60,306 nucleotides of DNA from assembly GCA_000787465.1 (NCBI GenBank), contig JSYX01000111.1:1-60306 (forward strand). Direction: 5' to 3'. The notes under the pieces were generated by a model. The model was not told where the DNA came from, did not search any database, and saw nothing but the letters and a program-made list of their open reading frames with translations. Source of the DNA: Thermomucor indicae-seudaticae (Eukaryota > Mucoromycota > Mucoromycetes > Mucorales > Lichtheimiaceae). Below, one piece after another: positions 12,045-22,800 of the stretch (its first letter is position 1; each line of letters starts with the position of its first letter). Both the position numbers and the translations under genes were made by a program.

Positions 12045-14416
12045 ATGACCAATTCGCTGCAAGTTCCAAACATTGAGATCCAACCGCCAACGCCCAAGGA
12101 GCCATCTCGCAATCATGCGCCTCGTGCACGCACCTTCTCCTTATCGAATTTGGTTGGGAAAACCCGTCGAGCTTATTCAGTGTCTTCAGCCTTTCCGCCC
12201 AAGATGATACATCCCTCGCTTGTTCCGGCATCTTTGAAACCGCCAGAGAACAATCCCCCGGAAGTTGATGATGATGTCTGGCTTCACGCAAAGCATGTGA
12301 CGCCTGCTCAGCGTCGAAACTCGGTTGCGGCGGCGCAACGCAAGTACGAAGACTTTGAGCAAAAAATGGAGGCTGCACCGCTCTATGTCCTTGTATCGAC
12401 CTATCTTAATTACTTTGTTCTTATCCTCCTCGGACATTTGCGTGATATCCTCGGAAAACTGTTCAAGCGTCAAGAATACGCGCATTTACGTGTGAATCAG
12501 GTAAGTAGACTTCCTAAAAGATTATGACATCTTTCAAAGCTGAATTGGTTACTACTATTATTAGGGTTATGCACCTATCGTCTCCGACTTTGATTCATTT
12601 TACACTAGACGGATGTACATGAGAATTCGGTAAATCTCTCGGCGTTCTAGATATTTCAGGAATTTGCTCCTCATCCATTGACTTGACCAATTCACTCAGA
12701 GACTGTTGGAACCGCCCAATCACAGGAGTCCCTACAAGAAGAACTACTGTCCTTGAAAGAGAAACCAAAGACTTTAACAAAACTTTCAGGTCTGCAATCA
12801 TCCTATGTGATTCTTTATCAACTCAGCTAAATTCCTTTTCTTCGATTGTTCAAGGCTTACTGGCCGGAAAATCGAGGCATTGAACTTTGCATCCTACAAC
12901 TATCTCGGCTTTGCGCAGGCCGAGGGTCCTTGTGCCGAAGCTGTTGAGGAAACAGTCAAGCAGTATGGAATCAGCAGCGCAAGCACTCGTGTAGAAGTTG
13001 GAAGCTTGGATTTGCATCGTGAATTGGAACGCAAAGTCGCTCGGTTCGTTGGTAAAGAAGATTCGATCGTTGTATCCATGGGATTTGCTACAAACTCGAC
13101 GACTATTCCTGCTCTTGTTGGCAAGGTAGGCTCGACGCTATGCTCGTGTAAAAGTAAAGAAAAACCTGATTCCTTCGTACCAAAGGGTTGCTTAATTATC
13201 AGCGATGAACTTAACCACAGTTCGATTGTCTTTGGCGCTCGTTTATCGGGTGCATCCATTCGTGTCTTCAAGCATAACAATATGGCGGACCTTCGAAATC
13301 TTTTGCGAGAAGTGATATCGCAGGGTCAGCCGCGAACACATCGGCCGTGGAAGAAGATTTTGGTCATTGTAGAAGGTCTATATTCCATGGAAGGATCCAT
13401 CGTCAACCTTCCGGAACTTATCAAGCTTAAACGTGAATTCAAGGTGAGGTACCTCGTCGCACGGGGTGATATGTGATTGTTGAATGAAACTTTCTATGAA
13501 ATTATAGTTCTACTTGTATGTTGACGAAGCGCACTCCATTGGTGCGCTAGGAGAGCACGGTGGGGGTGTCTGCGACTTTTTCGGTAAGATATAACGAAAG
13601 TAGGAAAAAAAGCACAGTCTCTTTACGAACGTTCGTTACAGGTGTCAACCCCAAACACGTGGATATTCTTATGGGAACATTTACAAAGTCTTTTGGTGCT
13701 GCAGGCGGTTACATTGCTGCTGACAAGGTCTGTTGGTCATCACCTTGCAGTTTGATATGCTTTCTAAGTCATAAAATCTTAGGCCGTGATCGATCATTTA
13801 CGGCTTCAGAACCATTCATTCTGCTATGCTGAATCAATGACACCTTTGGTTGCCCAACAAGTGCTTACCAGTATGAGTATCATTAGGTTTGTGCACTTCT
13901 CGTTATAGTCTACGTTCGCTGTAAACTTACCGTATGATTTAAAAGAGGTGAAGATGGTACAGACGACGGTCGCAATCGAATCCGCCAGCTTGCCGAAAAC
14001 GCCCACTATTTCTCTAGTCGGCTCCGAGAGATGGGTTTTATTGTCTATGGTGACGAAGGAAGCCCCGTGGTCCCATTGCTTCTTTTTAACCCAGCAAAGA
14101 TATCGTAAGTGGTTCTTCAGTCTGCGAGAGAAGCGTTTTGGTGATGCTGAATCTATTACTGTTAGCGCATTTTCGCGCGAGATGCTGAAGCGTGATATTG
14201 CTATTTGCGTCGTGGGCTATCCCGCGACTCCTATTATTAGCTCCCGAGCCCGCTTCTGCGTCTCTGCAGCACATACCAGAGAAGATCTAGGTGCGTTTAG
14301 GAGCCCCCTGCTCCGTCTTGGCAAAATTGTGCTGACCTTGTCCCCTCACTCTAGACCTTGCTTTGAAAGAAATCAGCGAAGTGGGAGATCTACTGATGTT
14401 AAAGTTCAAGGCGTAG
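12045..14416 (+). CDS. LCB2: serine palmitoyltransferase subunit 2
   Basis: PLP-dependent subunit that condenses serine with palmitoyl-CoA, the first step of sphingolipid synthesis, at the ER membrane. Eleven exons: 12045-12500, 12565-12629, 12700-12789, 12855-13125, 13186-13443, 13508-13583, 13642-13727, 13783-13886, 13946-14104, 14166-14290 and 14355-14416. They give 583 residues. Seen in order: a membrane segment ([17 protein letters not shown]), [42 protein letters not shown], the PLP lysine in [12 protein letters not shown] (Lys421), GREML-like SREMLKRDI, and [20 protein letters not shown]. The exon at 12855 uses a CAAG acceptor. The 60-nt intron 13126-13185 has no stop and keeps frame if retained (see findings). 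The partner LCB1 is not in the window. Confidence 0.96.
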
Positions 14417-14680
14417 TCGATTTTGGGTTATATACAGCAACCTCGCGTCTGGTTTCTAACATCCACTGTAAATACTATTATGTTTCTTCATCCATAGAAA
14501 CGTATTGAGTAATAGTTTTCCCCCCGTTTTTGTTCGTTATACGTTATATCCTTGTATTAAAGAGTGGTCTGCTATTGCTTAGACACAAAGTATCTGCTTG
14601 AATGTGACAAAGCTAATTGAAGTTTCTGTTGGTTTCCAGGTGCTGGAAAAAAGAATATGCGGCGCCTGAAAGGGATGCTT

Positions 14681-14692
14681 TTTCGCGCGAAA
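14681..14692. promoter_or_regulatory. palindromic E2F/MBF-like site
   Basis: TTTCGCGCGAAA is its own reverse complement and contains TTTCGCGC, the classical E2F core. Two more copies of the 10-mer TTTCGCGCGA follow in the same intergenic region (14980, 15211). Function is inferred from the motif only. Confidence 0.45.
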
Positions 14693-15052
14693 GGTTCGGC
14701 AATTTTGCAGTGGCTAAGTTTATTCCGAGCGAGATGACATTTTCGCGGCACCGGCACTGGAAAGGCACGGCGATATGGAAGTTCCACTGATTGACATGAT
14801 ACATAAGGCTCTTGCAATACATTTTATCAATTAGAGCCAATTCATATGGGGACAACATAGCCCCCATGTGGCCAACCGAGATTTCGGAATTTCGATGCAG
14901 CGGGCCAGTGACCGCCACTGAGGGGTTACCAAATTTTTGCTTTTTCTGACAATACGGAGATGTCACACGAAACCGTAAATTTCGCGCGATAATGCTCCCT
15001 GGGTGACACGAGCCAAAAGTCAACAGACCAGCTCCCTCGCGCTTCCAACTCC

Positions 15053-15075
15053 TTTCTTTCTTTCTTTCTTTCTTT
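15053..15075 (+). repeat. (TTTC)n microsatellite
   Basis: Five TTTC units and a final TTT, read directly. Likely length-variable between strains. Confidence 0.9.
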
Positions 15076-15435
15076 GAGAAGGGACTAACTCTTCGTATAC
15101 GCTTGCTATTCATGACGAACACAACCCTGACGTTATGCAAATAAAATAGACTTTAAAGGAATTGGGCCGTCTTCAGTAGTTCCTGTTACACCAGGGAAGC
15201 TCGGACATGCTTTCGCGCGACAACTCTCGGTCATTCGCTTGGACGTTCCAGCTAACTGGATCTCCTGCAGGATCGGCACCTCAAACTTTTATTGAGGGTT
15301 TCTTCTGGTCTCTTTCGACGACCTTCATCATTCATACATATTTCTCTTGTCACTCATTCACTAAGACTGCAGGGACATCAAATAAAGCAAGTTACCCCCT
15401 TTTATGGCCGACACAGCCTCAACATCAACGGCCTC

Positions 15436-15442
15436 TATATAA
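15436..15442 (+). promoter_or_regulatory. TATA box of the CHY-RING gene
   Basis: TATATAA lies 67 bp upstream of the first ATG at 15509, a suitable distance for a short 5' leader. Confidence 0.5.
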
Positions 15443-15508
15443 GCAGAAAAGGGAAACGAGAGCTTTCCTTATCTTGCATTTCCCGCCTTTCAAACAATAA
15501 TCACCATA

Positions 15509-16887
15509 ATGAGCGGTCCTTTAGCCCAATCTGAACATCATACTCTGCTATATCGCACCACCACTATGACCGACCCTTTTGCTCATCGTCCTTATAGCAT
15601 GGAACAACAACAGCCTGACCAAGACGGTGTCACATCACGCTATTCGTTTGGACCCAATGACCTTGCAACACTTTTAAACATGCCGACTGTCACCAACATA
15701 CAACAACAGCCCGCCGCTTTCGAAAACGGTCGTCTGCCTGAGGCAGAGCTTCGGAAAAGAATCCGAGAGATTAACGAGGACGCAGCTCTTGAACCTCGCG
15801 AAAAGGCCAGAAGAATTCAGGTACGGCAAATATATACATTTGAATAATAGTGCCACCATGTCCAATGCTGATTCCCCTAAAATAATTTTCATAGTCCCTT
15901 ATGTCCGGTCGAACAACGTCCAACAAAAGCTGGATAAAAGGCGCCGAACAGGAAGACGATGGTCGCAACAGAACATACCATGTATGTTCCATTTAAGAAT
16001 AGCACCAAGCATTACCCGCGCGTATTTTTTTGTTTGTCTGACATCCCAATTCATTTAGGACAAAAGTAAAGGCATCCTAGGCTGCAAACATTATCAGCGC
16101 AAAGTCAAACTGCAAGCCAACTGCTGTGGCAAGATATTCACTTGTCGGTTCTGTCATGATGAAGTTTCGGACCACAGCATTGTCCGGTAAGTATCTTTCG
16201 ACGCAGAGTATTCCAGAATTCAGGCTAAGATATGTTATGTACACATATAGTCAGGACACGAAATACATGTTTTGCATGCTCTGCATGACACTTGGACCAG
16301 CAGGCCAAAACTGCAGCCATTGCGGCGCTCAAGTCGCACGATACTATTGCGACAAGTGCAAGCTTTGGGACGACCACCCCGAGAAATCCAGCTACCACTG
16401 TGACGAATGCGGCCTGTGTCGGACAGGTCGTGGCCTTGGCACAGACTTCTTCCACTGCAAGACATGCAATATCTGTATGACGATCAATATGCAGAAACGA
16501 CATCGCTGCATTGAACGAAGTCTTGAAAGTGATTGTCCCATCTGTGGTGAGTACATGTTTACCAGCACCACGGCTGTGACCTTTATGCCATGTGGGCATT
16601 GCATCCACCGGCCCTGTTACGCAGCTTACAGCAAAACTTCCTATCAATGCCCCGTTTGCTTCAAATCGATCCGAGACATGACCGATTACTTTCGCTTGAT
16701 CGATCGAAAGCTTGCCGAGCAACCAATGCCGGCAGAGTACAAGAACCACGTGTCGCACATCTTTTGCAACGACTGTGAGCAAAAGTCAGAAACGAAATAT
16801 CATTTCTTTTATCACAAGTGCCGTTATTGCCGTAGCTACAATACGACCGTTCTAAAGACACAAGTCAAACAACCCTCTTACTCGTGA
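15509..16887 (+). CDS. CHY zinc-finger and RING-finger E3 ubiquitin ligase, RCHY1/PIRH2 family
   Basis: Exons 15509-15820, 15895-15981, 16059-16186 and 16251-16887 close to 387 residues. After a disordered N-terminus rich in Gln/Pro, the CHY finger begins GCKHYQRKVKLQANCCGK and continues CRFCHDEVSDH, FCMLCMTLGPAGQNCSHCG. The CTCHY part follows (YYCDKCKLWDD, CDECGLCRTG, HCKTCNICM), then a RING-H2 finger CPICGEYMF...PCGHCIHRPCY...CPVC and the C-terminal ribbon CNDCEQKSETKYHFFYHKC. This domain order is that of PIRH2 ubiquitin ligases, which in animals target p53 and in plants regulate iron (BTS/MIEL1 types). The fungal substrate is unknown. A second in-frame ATG at 15566 (MTDPFAHRP) is an alternative start. 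Confidence 0.93.
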
Positions 16888-17084
16888 TTTTTCTTTTCTC
16901 TCCCACACACTCTCTCTTCCGCGATTGCTTGCATATGTACATACCATTCGTTCCTTCTTTTTGTTATGCACCCACTGCTTCCCATAGTGGCTCTATGGAC
17001 TCGTACGTGTACACTAGGATTTCTTTTCGATCATATCATAAAAAATCTATGCAAGAATAAACAGAGAAGAGAGATAAAAAGGAT

Positions 17085-17834
17085 CTAGCCCTGCTTTACC
17101 GGGGCCACTGATTCTCGAATAAATCTGCGAATCAAAGGAAGAAAAACGAAATGACCTAGTGCCAACATGAACACAATAGCAATCACGATTCGATAGACTT
17201 GATAGAACAAGAACCCAGCGTACAAATTTTCCAGAACTAGATTTTTTTAAATAATCGGTGAGCGCCATTCACTTCACGACATATCTGTCGTTTCGTGCTA
17301 TTTACCTAGATCAAATGTTACTGCTGCCTGTTCAATTCCAGCAACATTGGATACACCAGCATAGGATCCCTCAACCAACACGAGATGCGTTATGGTATTG
17401 TCATCGGTTTCACGTGGGCCAATGTCAAGACCCAAAAGACGCGCAGTATCACACGCGTCGTGCAGAGTTAGCCAGAAGTCTGTAGGTGACTATATCGAAA
17501 CATTATTATTGGCATGTTTACTCGCTTTTGTTTAGCAAGAGCTAGCAAGGCTTACAGTAGCTGGATAGGAGAGTCGAAGTTCATAGCTCATGCCCGGCTC
17601 TAACTGATCCAGGACATACCATTTCTGCCCCGATGCTGATGACGGTATCATGGCATCCCGGAGAGTGCTGTGTGGAGGCGTCAAAATCATGTCACGCTCA
17701 GCCCATTTTCGGATCGCTCTCTGACACGATGAATGATGGCGATTCGCCGCTTCTGCGCGAAAAATGAGCTTTTCGGTATTGGCATGAGCACCAGTTATAA
17801 TGAGGAGGCACAGAACAACAAACAAGGACAACAT
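17085..17834 (-). CDS. predicted type I membrane protein, secretory pathway, family not named
   Basis: Exons (minus) 17834-17556, 17489-17306 and 17236-17085 close to 204 residues. Residues 1-18 (MLSLFVVLCLLIITGAHA) form a clear signal peptide. The lumenal part contains TEKLIFRAEAANR, LEPGMSYELRLSYPATSPTD and a segment ending VLVEGSYAGVSNVAG. Near the C-terminus a membrane span, IVIAIVFMLALGHFVFLPL, is followed by a short basic tail. The layout (signal peptide, beta-rich lumenal domain with a YPA.. motif, one C-terminal helix) resembles uncharacterised conserved ER-membrane proteins of plants and fungi, but I cannot give a name or function. The gene converges with the CHY-RING gene (197 bp between stops). 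Confidence 0.75.
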
Positions 17835-18169
17835 GGAACGAATAAACTCTCTAGCAGGGCCATGCTAGTGGCTTATGCACAATCGAGATATTTAACACTT
17901 GTTATTTGAGTGTAACTTGGCGATCCATTAAGGGCAAAAATGGCTCATTCATCTTTTCAGTTCCTGCTGATATGCCTTCGGTGTCCGTTAGCGCACACAC
18001 CGAGAAAGACGTCCGTACTCATTTAAAACTTATTTCGCTATGCATCCAGTGATGACGATAAAGCAACAGGGATAAAGATTCATTTTGTCGTGTATTGATA
18101 TGTTGTGTTTATGGACGAGGTTGCGTCGGGTTGAGTGGTTATTTGAACAAATATACAGAGTGGAGGGAT

Positions 18170-18405
18170 CTACTTCTTCATTTTCGTTTCGGTAAAAAGG
18201 ACATGTTTCTTGACTATACAGATGCGCGTTAGCTCCCAAAAGTATGATTTAGCAATGCAATGCAATGCAGCATACCCATGGGATCGTACTTCATCAGTGT
18301 TAACTTGGGAGCAGTTCTTGGTCGGCTCTTAATGTAGTTGTAACCGGTGCCAGCACTTGACAGCAACTTTACAAGAATAACTCTCGCTTTTGTCTTTTTT
18401 GCCAT
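18170..18405 (-). CDS. mitochondrial large-subunit ribosomal protein bL33m
   Basis: Exons (minus) 18405-18276 and 18213-18170 give 57 residues, the usual size of bL33. It reads MAKKTKARVILVKLLSSAGT, then GYNYIKSRPRTAPKLTLMKY, DPMVKKHVLFTETKMKK. Bacterial and mitochondrial L33 share the V.L.STAGTG.FY...K..R....KL.L.KYDP...KHV.F.E pattern. The protein is small and basic and N-terminal targeting is internal, as is common for this family. In yeast the same protein is called MRPL39. It shares a 270-bp divergent promoter with RPS8, so cytosolic and mitochondrial ribosomal genes may be co-regulated. Confidence 0.9.
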
Positions 18406-18675
18406 GTTTCTACTAAAAGTGTAACAAACATTCGATCAGCAAACGCAATGGAGACTTGTAAATGCTGTGGCCGTACGGCGTGCCTTTTCTTTTATTGTTT
18501 TTTTTTTTCGAAAGGTGGAAACGGGAAGCCCTTCATTTTTAGAAATCGGAAGTTCAACCCGGAGAAGCGTCTGTCCCGGAGGTGGGGTGGGTTGGGTGCC
18601 GGCCCAGGGCGGGCCCCAGCCATCAGAGCACAGCCGAGCTGCAACAGATATTCTTCCTCTTTCAAGTAATCCAAT
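18406..18675. promoter_or_regulatory. bidirectional promoter bL33m / RPS8
   Basis: 270 bp between two divergent ribosomal-protein start codons. It contains a T-tract (about 18500-18510), a G+C-rich block around 18570-18630 and CATCCAT-like repeats just after the RPS8 start. No specific factor site is claimed. Confidence 0.55.
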
Positions 18676-19722
18676 ATGGGTAAGGATACCATCCATCCAT
18701 ATATGCCTTGCCATTCATCCATCTAGAATGACCACTAACGTCATGATTACGAATGTCTAAAGGTATCAGCCGTGACTCGAGGCACAAGCGATCGTAAGCT
18801 TCAAAATAGATGAGCATGTGGGGAATTCAGGGACTGATGGCTAACGTGATCGTTCTTTTCGTATAAAGTGCCACCGGTGCTAGACGTGCTCAATACCGTA
18901 AGAAGAGAAAGTGAGTTTTCAATGACCCTCGTAACCATGATGAATGCAACTTGGAAATTCACACTTGAGGGGTGAAATTTTAAAGGTTCGAGTTGGGACG
19001 TCAGCCCGCCAACACCAAGCTCGGCGCTAAGCGTATCCACTTGGTCCGTACTCGCGGTGGCCACATTAAGAAGCGCGCCATGCGCCTGGAAAACGGTCAC
19101 TTCTCGTGGGGCTCTGAGGGCATTGCTCGCAAGTCGCGTATCTTGACTGTCGTCTACAACGCTTCCAACAACGAACTTGTCCGTACCAACACCCTGGTGA
19201 AGGGTGCCGTTATCCAGATCGATGCCACTCCTTTCCGTCAGTGGTACGAGTCCCACTATGCTCTCCCGCTCGGCAAGAAGAAGCTGACGGACGCTAAGGC
19301 TGCTGTAAGTGTAGAAAAGAAAACTGGCAGTGTGACAAACAGTCGTAGCATTTACACTTTTACTGTTCTGCAGGAAATTGAACAGACGCACTTTGGTCAA
19401 AAGTCCAAGAGCGTCCAGAAGAAGATCGCTGCTCGTCGTGAACACGCTCCCATTGACCCTCTTCTTGATGACCAGTTCGCTGCTGGTCGTCTTTATGGTA
19501 AGGCAGATCGACTTGTTTATTTTGGATCTTCCCTAAGCCTTTGATTTTTCCATTTCGATTAGCCATCATCTCTTCCCGCCCTGGCCAGTCTGGTCGCGCT
19601 GATGGCTACATTCTCGAAGGCAAGGAACTTGAATTCTACGTCAAGAAGATCAAGGTGCGTAAAAAATAATTTATGCCAAAGACGTTTGTCTAACATCACC
19701 ACTACTCTAGTCTCGCAAGTAA
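18676..19722 (+). CDS. RPS8: 40S ribosomal protein S8 (eS8)
   Basis: Structural protein of the small cytosolic ribosomal subunit. Seven exons, 18676-18679, 18763-18793, 18869-18910, 18986-19304, 19374-19497, 19563-19654 and 19711-19722, give 207 residues in perfect phase. The sequence starts [20 protein letters not shown] and continues [46 protein letters not shown], and ends [13 protein letters not shown]. Exon 1 holds only ATG plus one base, and exon 7 only three codons and the stop. This splitting, with the intron directly after the start codon, is typical of fungal ribosomal-protein genes. The gene converges with the OCRL-like gene, leaving 78 bp between stops. Confidence 0.97.
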
Positions 19723-19800
19723 TTTCGGTCTATTGTATCGAAAATGTCTTCACAATAAAAAACACATACATCTCGTACAAGAAAAAAGAGGTCGTTGTTT

Positions 19801-22800
19801 TTATAATCCACCTTCAGTTAGCAATTGCATGACGAATTTCTCGCGTCTTTGCCTTGCTAGAGCTGGATTTTGTTCCTTATAATCAAATGGCGGCCGTAAG
19901 AGAACAGTGAACATTTCGACTAGAAGGAAGGCAGACAGATATGAACAATGGTTAATTGATTTGGCGTGATCCCAAACTTGTCAATTTACCTATTCGGATC
20001 CTCCGTTCTTCTCGGCGAGATGCTGGCGCATAGGCAATAGCATCTTTTAGGAAACTTGTCAGATATAATAATACATTGAGATGAATGTAGGGCAGTTTGT
20101 CCTTGAGCTGTTATAAAAAATCAGTCAGAAAGTGTGCAGCTTGCTTTTGTTCTCAGGTGCTGCACTCACCTCATTCATGGCTTCTATAGATTCTGCAGCC
20201 TCTAAGGCTTGCTTATACATTGTGGAGGGTATCACGGGTTCCGGAAGGCATTCAAGGAAAGCGACGAGCACATCGATCATGGAGTTCGCACCGATCGCTT
20301 CGTCCGTTTGGTTTGCTTCTTTGTCATCCTGGCTCTCTAAGCTGTTGCTTCCAGATATCGTAGTATCGTCCGAGGTACTGCTTTCAGTAGCTGCTTCATC
20401 ATTTTCTCCTTGTCGCTTGCCATTCAAAAGAACATTGGTATCAAACTGGTCACCTGTATCAAGACAACGTCGCACGTATTCCGATATGACTCGATCACCG
20501 TGCTGCAAAAACAGGGTATCCTGCAGGAAAAAGCAATTCAGAAAATGCAAACTAGAGCGAAAGAGAGAGAACGTTCGTACCATGCTAAGCATGTTCTTAT
20601 TCCACAAAAAGTTTAAAACTCTCCATAATTCCTTTGGTAGCGTTGCCTGCTGCGTTCGAGCCTCGTTTACCAGATCGGTCTGATTATTCCCTCTTTTGCC
20701 CTTTCGACTGGCTTCGCTGACGGGTAACGTCATGAGAGCCAAGCGCTCCAGATTCACTCCAAAGCACGTTGGTTGATATTTTCCAGATACGACAATAAAG
20801 AAGTCCTTGCCGTTTTCTAAGCGTAACACCAATATATTATCAATCTGGCGGGACCCTTCGTTGAACGGCGTGGATATGCTTGGATCAATCAGGATTTCGA
20901 AATGGATAACTACTTTTTCACCTGGAATAAAAAAACCGAGACTTTAGCCATCGAGAAGTCCTTCAATTCGCCTAATGCGTGTACATACCTGGACCTAGCA
21001 CGCCAGACAGAGGATGCACATGGAGCCACGACGGACATACCTCCGTCTCATCCAACTTCGAAATGAATCGGAACGGTGCTAATACTTGCCCAGTATTTTC
21101 GAGCGTCAACGTTTTTTCCTTGTATTCCATGAACCTAACATCACCAAATTCAACAAACGAGGACGATATTTGACCCCTGGTTGTATTCTCTTTTGTTTCA
21201 ATCAGCTGCCGGATAAGTTCGTCTTTGGTCACCGCTTGCTTGCGACTATCGACTTTTCGAATCTATTTCAAAGTCTTTAGTATCCTTTTTATGCTTCTTA
21301 GCTCATTGTTCATGTCTCTCTACCTTAGTCTGAAAAAGAGCGCGGACTGGCTTATGGTCGCTAAGCATCATGTCCATGCAGTCCCCGTATTCCAATAACT
21401 TTAATGGCTTGCCGTCATTGTCTTCTTTTGGAGCACTCGTGCCAACTCGCTCCTTTTTCCACAGGATTCTATCTGTCCAAGCTGGAGCTCGGCGCTTGCC
21501 ACTAAGAACGTAGTGCGCCATGAGGCCTCTATTAAGAGTATCCGGGAAAAAAAACCAGCCAAGTCACCTTGAATCATATTGGTTTGTTCCAGCATCATAC
21601 TTGTACGTCGGCATGAAATTAATCTTTCCCTCTTCAAACATTGGAAACGCACGACCTGCTTGTCGTTCAATGGACAGCTGCAAGTATGCAAAGCGTCAGT
21701 TCAAGATCGACCATCAAAAGGCGGCAAAAGGGGGAAGGTGATGTATCTTTTGCTTACCTGATCGTATTCTAGGAGCATGTCTAGCTGTTTCTGACGCAAC
21801 ATTGACTTGACCTCTGGTTCAGTAAGATTCAGACGATAATTTAGATCACCTAGCCAAATCAAATAGCTATCATTCACCGTGAGCAAAATATCACCAAACG
21901 ACATAATAAGCCTTTTGAAATTTACTCGCTGTGAAAAACCGATGCTTGGCCTGACCAGTCTCGGACGACACCATGATTTTCAAGGAAGGAGACACCTTCG
22001 TCGCCGCCGTCGCTCCAAGAGTAGGACACATAGGAAGTGATCTCATCCTCTCTGTGTTTGAAGACCATTCTTTTACATATCTCTGCAAAGTCTTGGTTGC
22101 GGCGATCCACTTGATCCGTGTAAGCAGCCAAGTGTGAAGCCACAAAACATAGGTAGCTATCGTGGAACCTGAATCGTACACCGACGCCACCTTTGTTTCC
22201 CTAAACTCTATTGAGGAATTTGCGTCGGAAGTCGCAATCACGGGCATTCATTACCATCATGTTCATTAATCCAACACCAACGTATGACGTATCAATATCA
22301 GTGATAAAGGGTTGATGCGACCTGCGTGCAATAACGATAATAAGGATCGTCACCAGCTGTTGCGTCGCTACCTATAAAGACCGAATATAGTGTTAAGCTA
22401 TGTCTTGAGGAGGTGATACGAATCCTTGTTGAACCTTGCAGTAATCTTCAGCGTTCGGACCGAGGGCTTCGAGAATAGCATCCACCCAAGCATTCTCTTT
22501 TCTCGGATCGTATCGTGCGTATGCAACATTAGCCGTCTCCATCTCTTGAAGGCTGAATACAGTCATTTGTCGGTTGATTGCATGCTGAGCACTTTTTACT
22601 TACCCAATCACATAAAAGTCTGGATCCATCTGTTCCCCGTTTACTTTGCATTGATTAACGATCCATTTTGCCATGTTTTCCGTTGGCAGACTTCCGTGCA
22701 CATTCCAAGTGCCTACAAATATACTTGATACAGAATAAGCCGCGTTTCTTTCTCTCTTCCTTGGACTCCGGAAATGGAACATACTTGGCGGTGTCCCAGT

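Larger units (their letters stand above)
14417..15508. other. 1.1-kb intergenic region with repeated TTTCGCGCGA sites
   Basis: No exon-like sequence. It contains TTTCGCGCGA at 14681-14690 (part of the perfect palindrome TTTCGCGCGAAA), 14980-14989 and 15211-15220, a (TTTC)n tract, and a TATA box for the following gene. Confidence 0.6.

Noticed and set aside
16225..16782. 185-codon minus-strand frame across the CHY-RING gene
   Set aside because: Cysteine-codon periodicity of the plus-strand zinc fingers creates open antisense frames; the plus-strand protein has all metal ligands.
21867..21925. Apparent stop after FHSE in the phosphatase domain
   Set aside because: A 59-nt intron with GTAAAT and ATAG fuses the frame to DYLIWLGDLNYR, the conserved motif; no real break.
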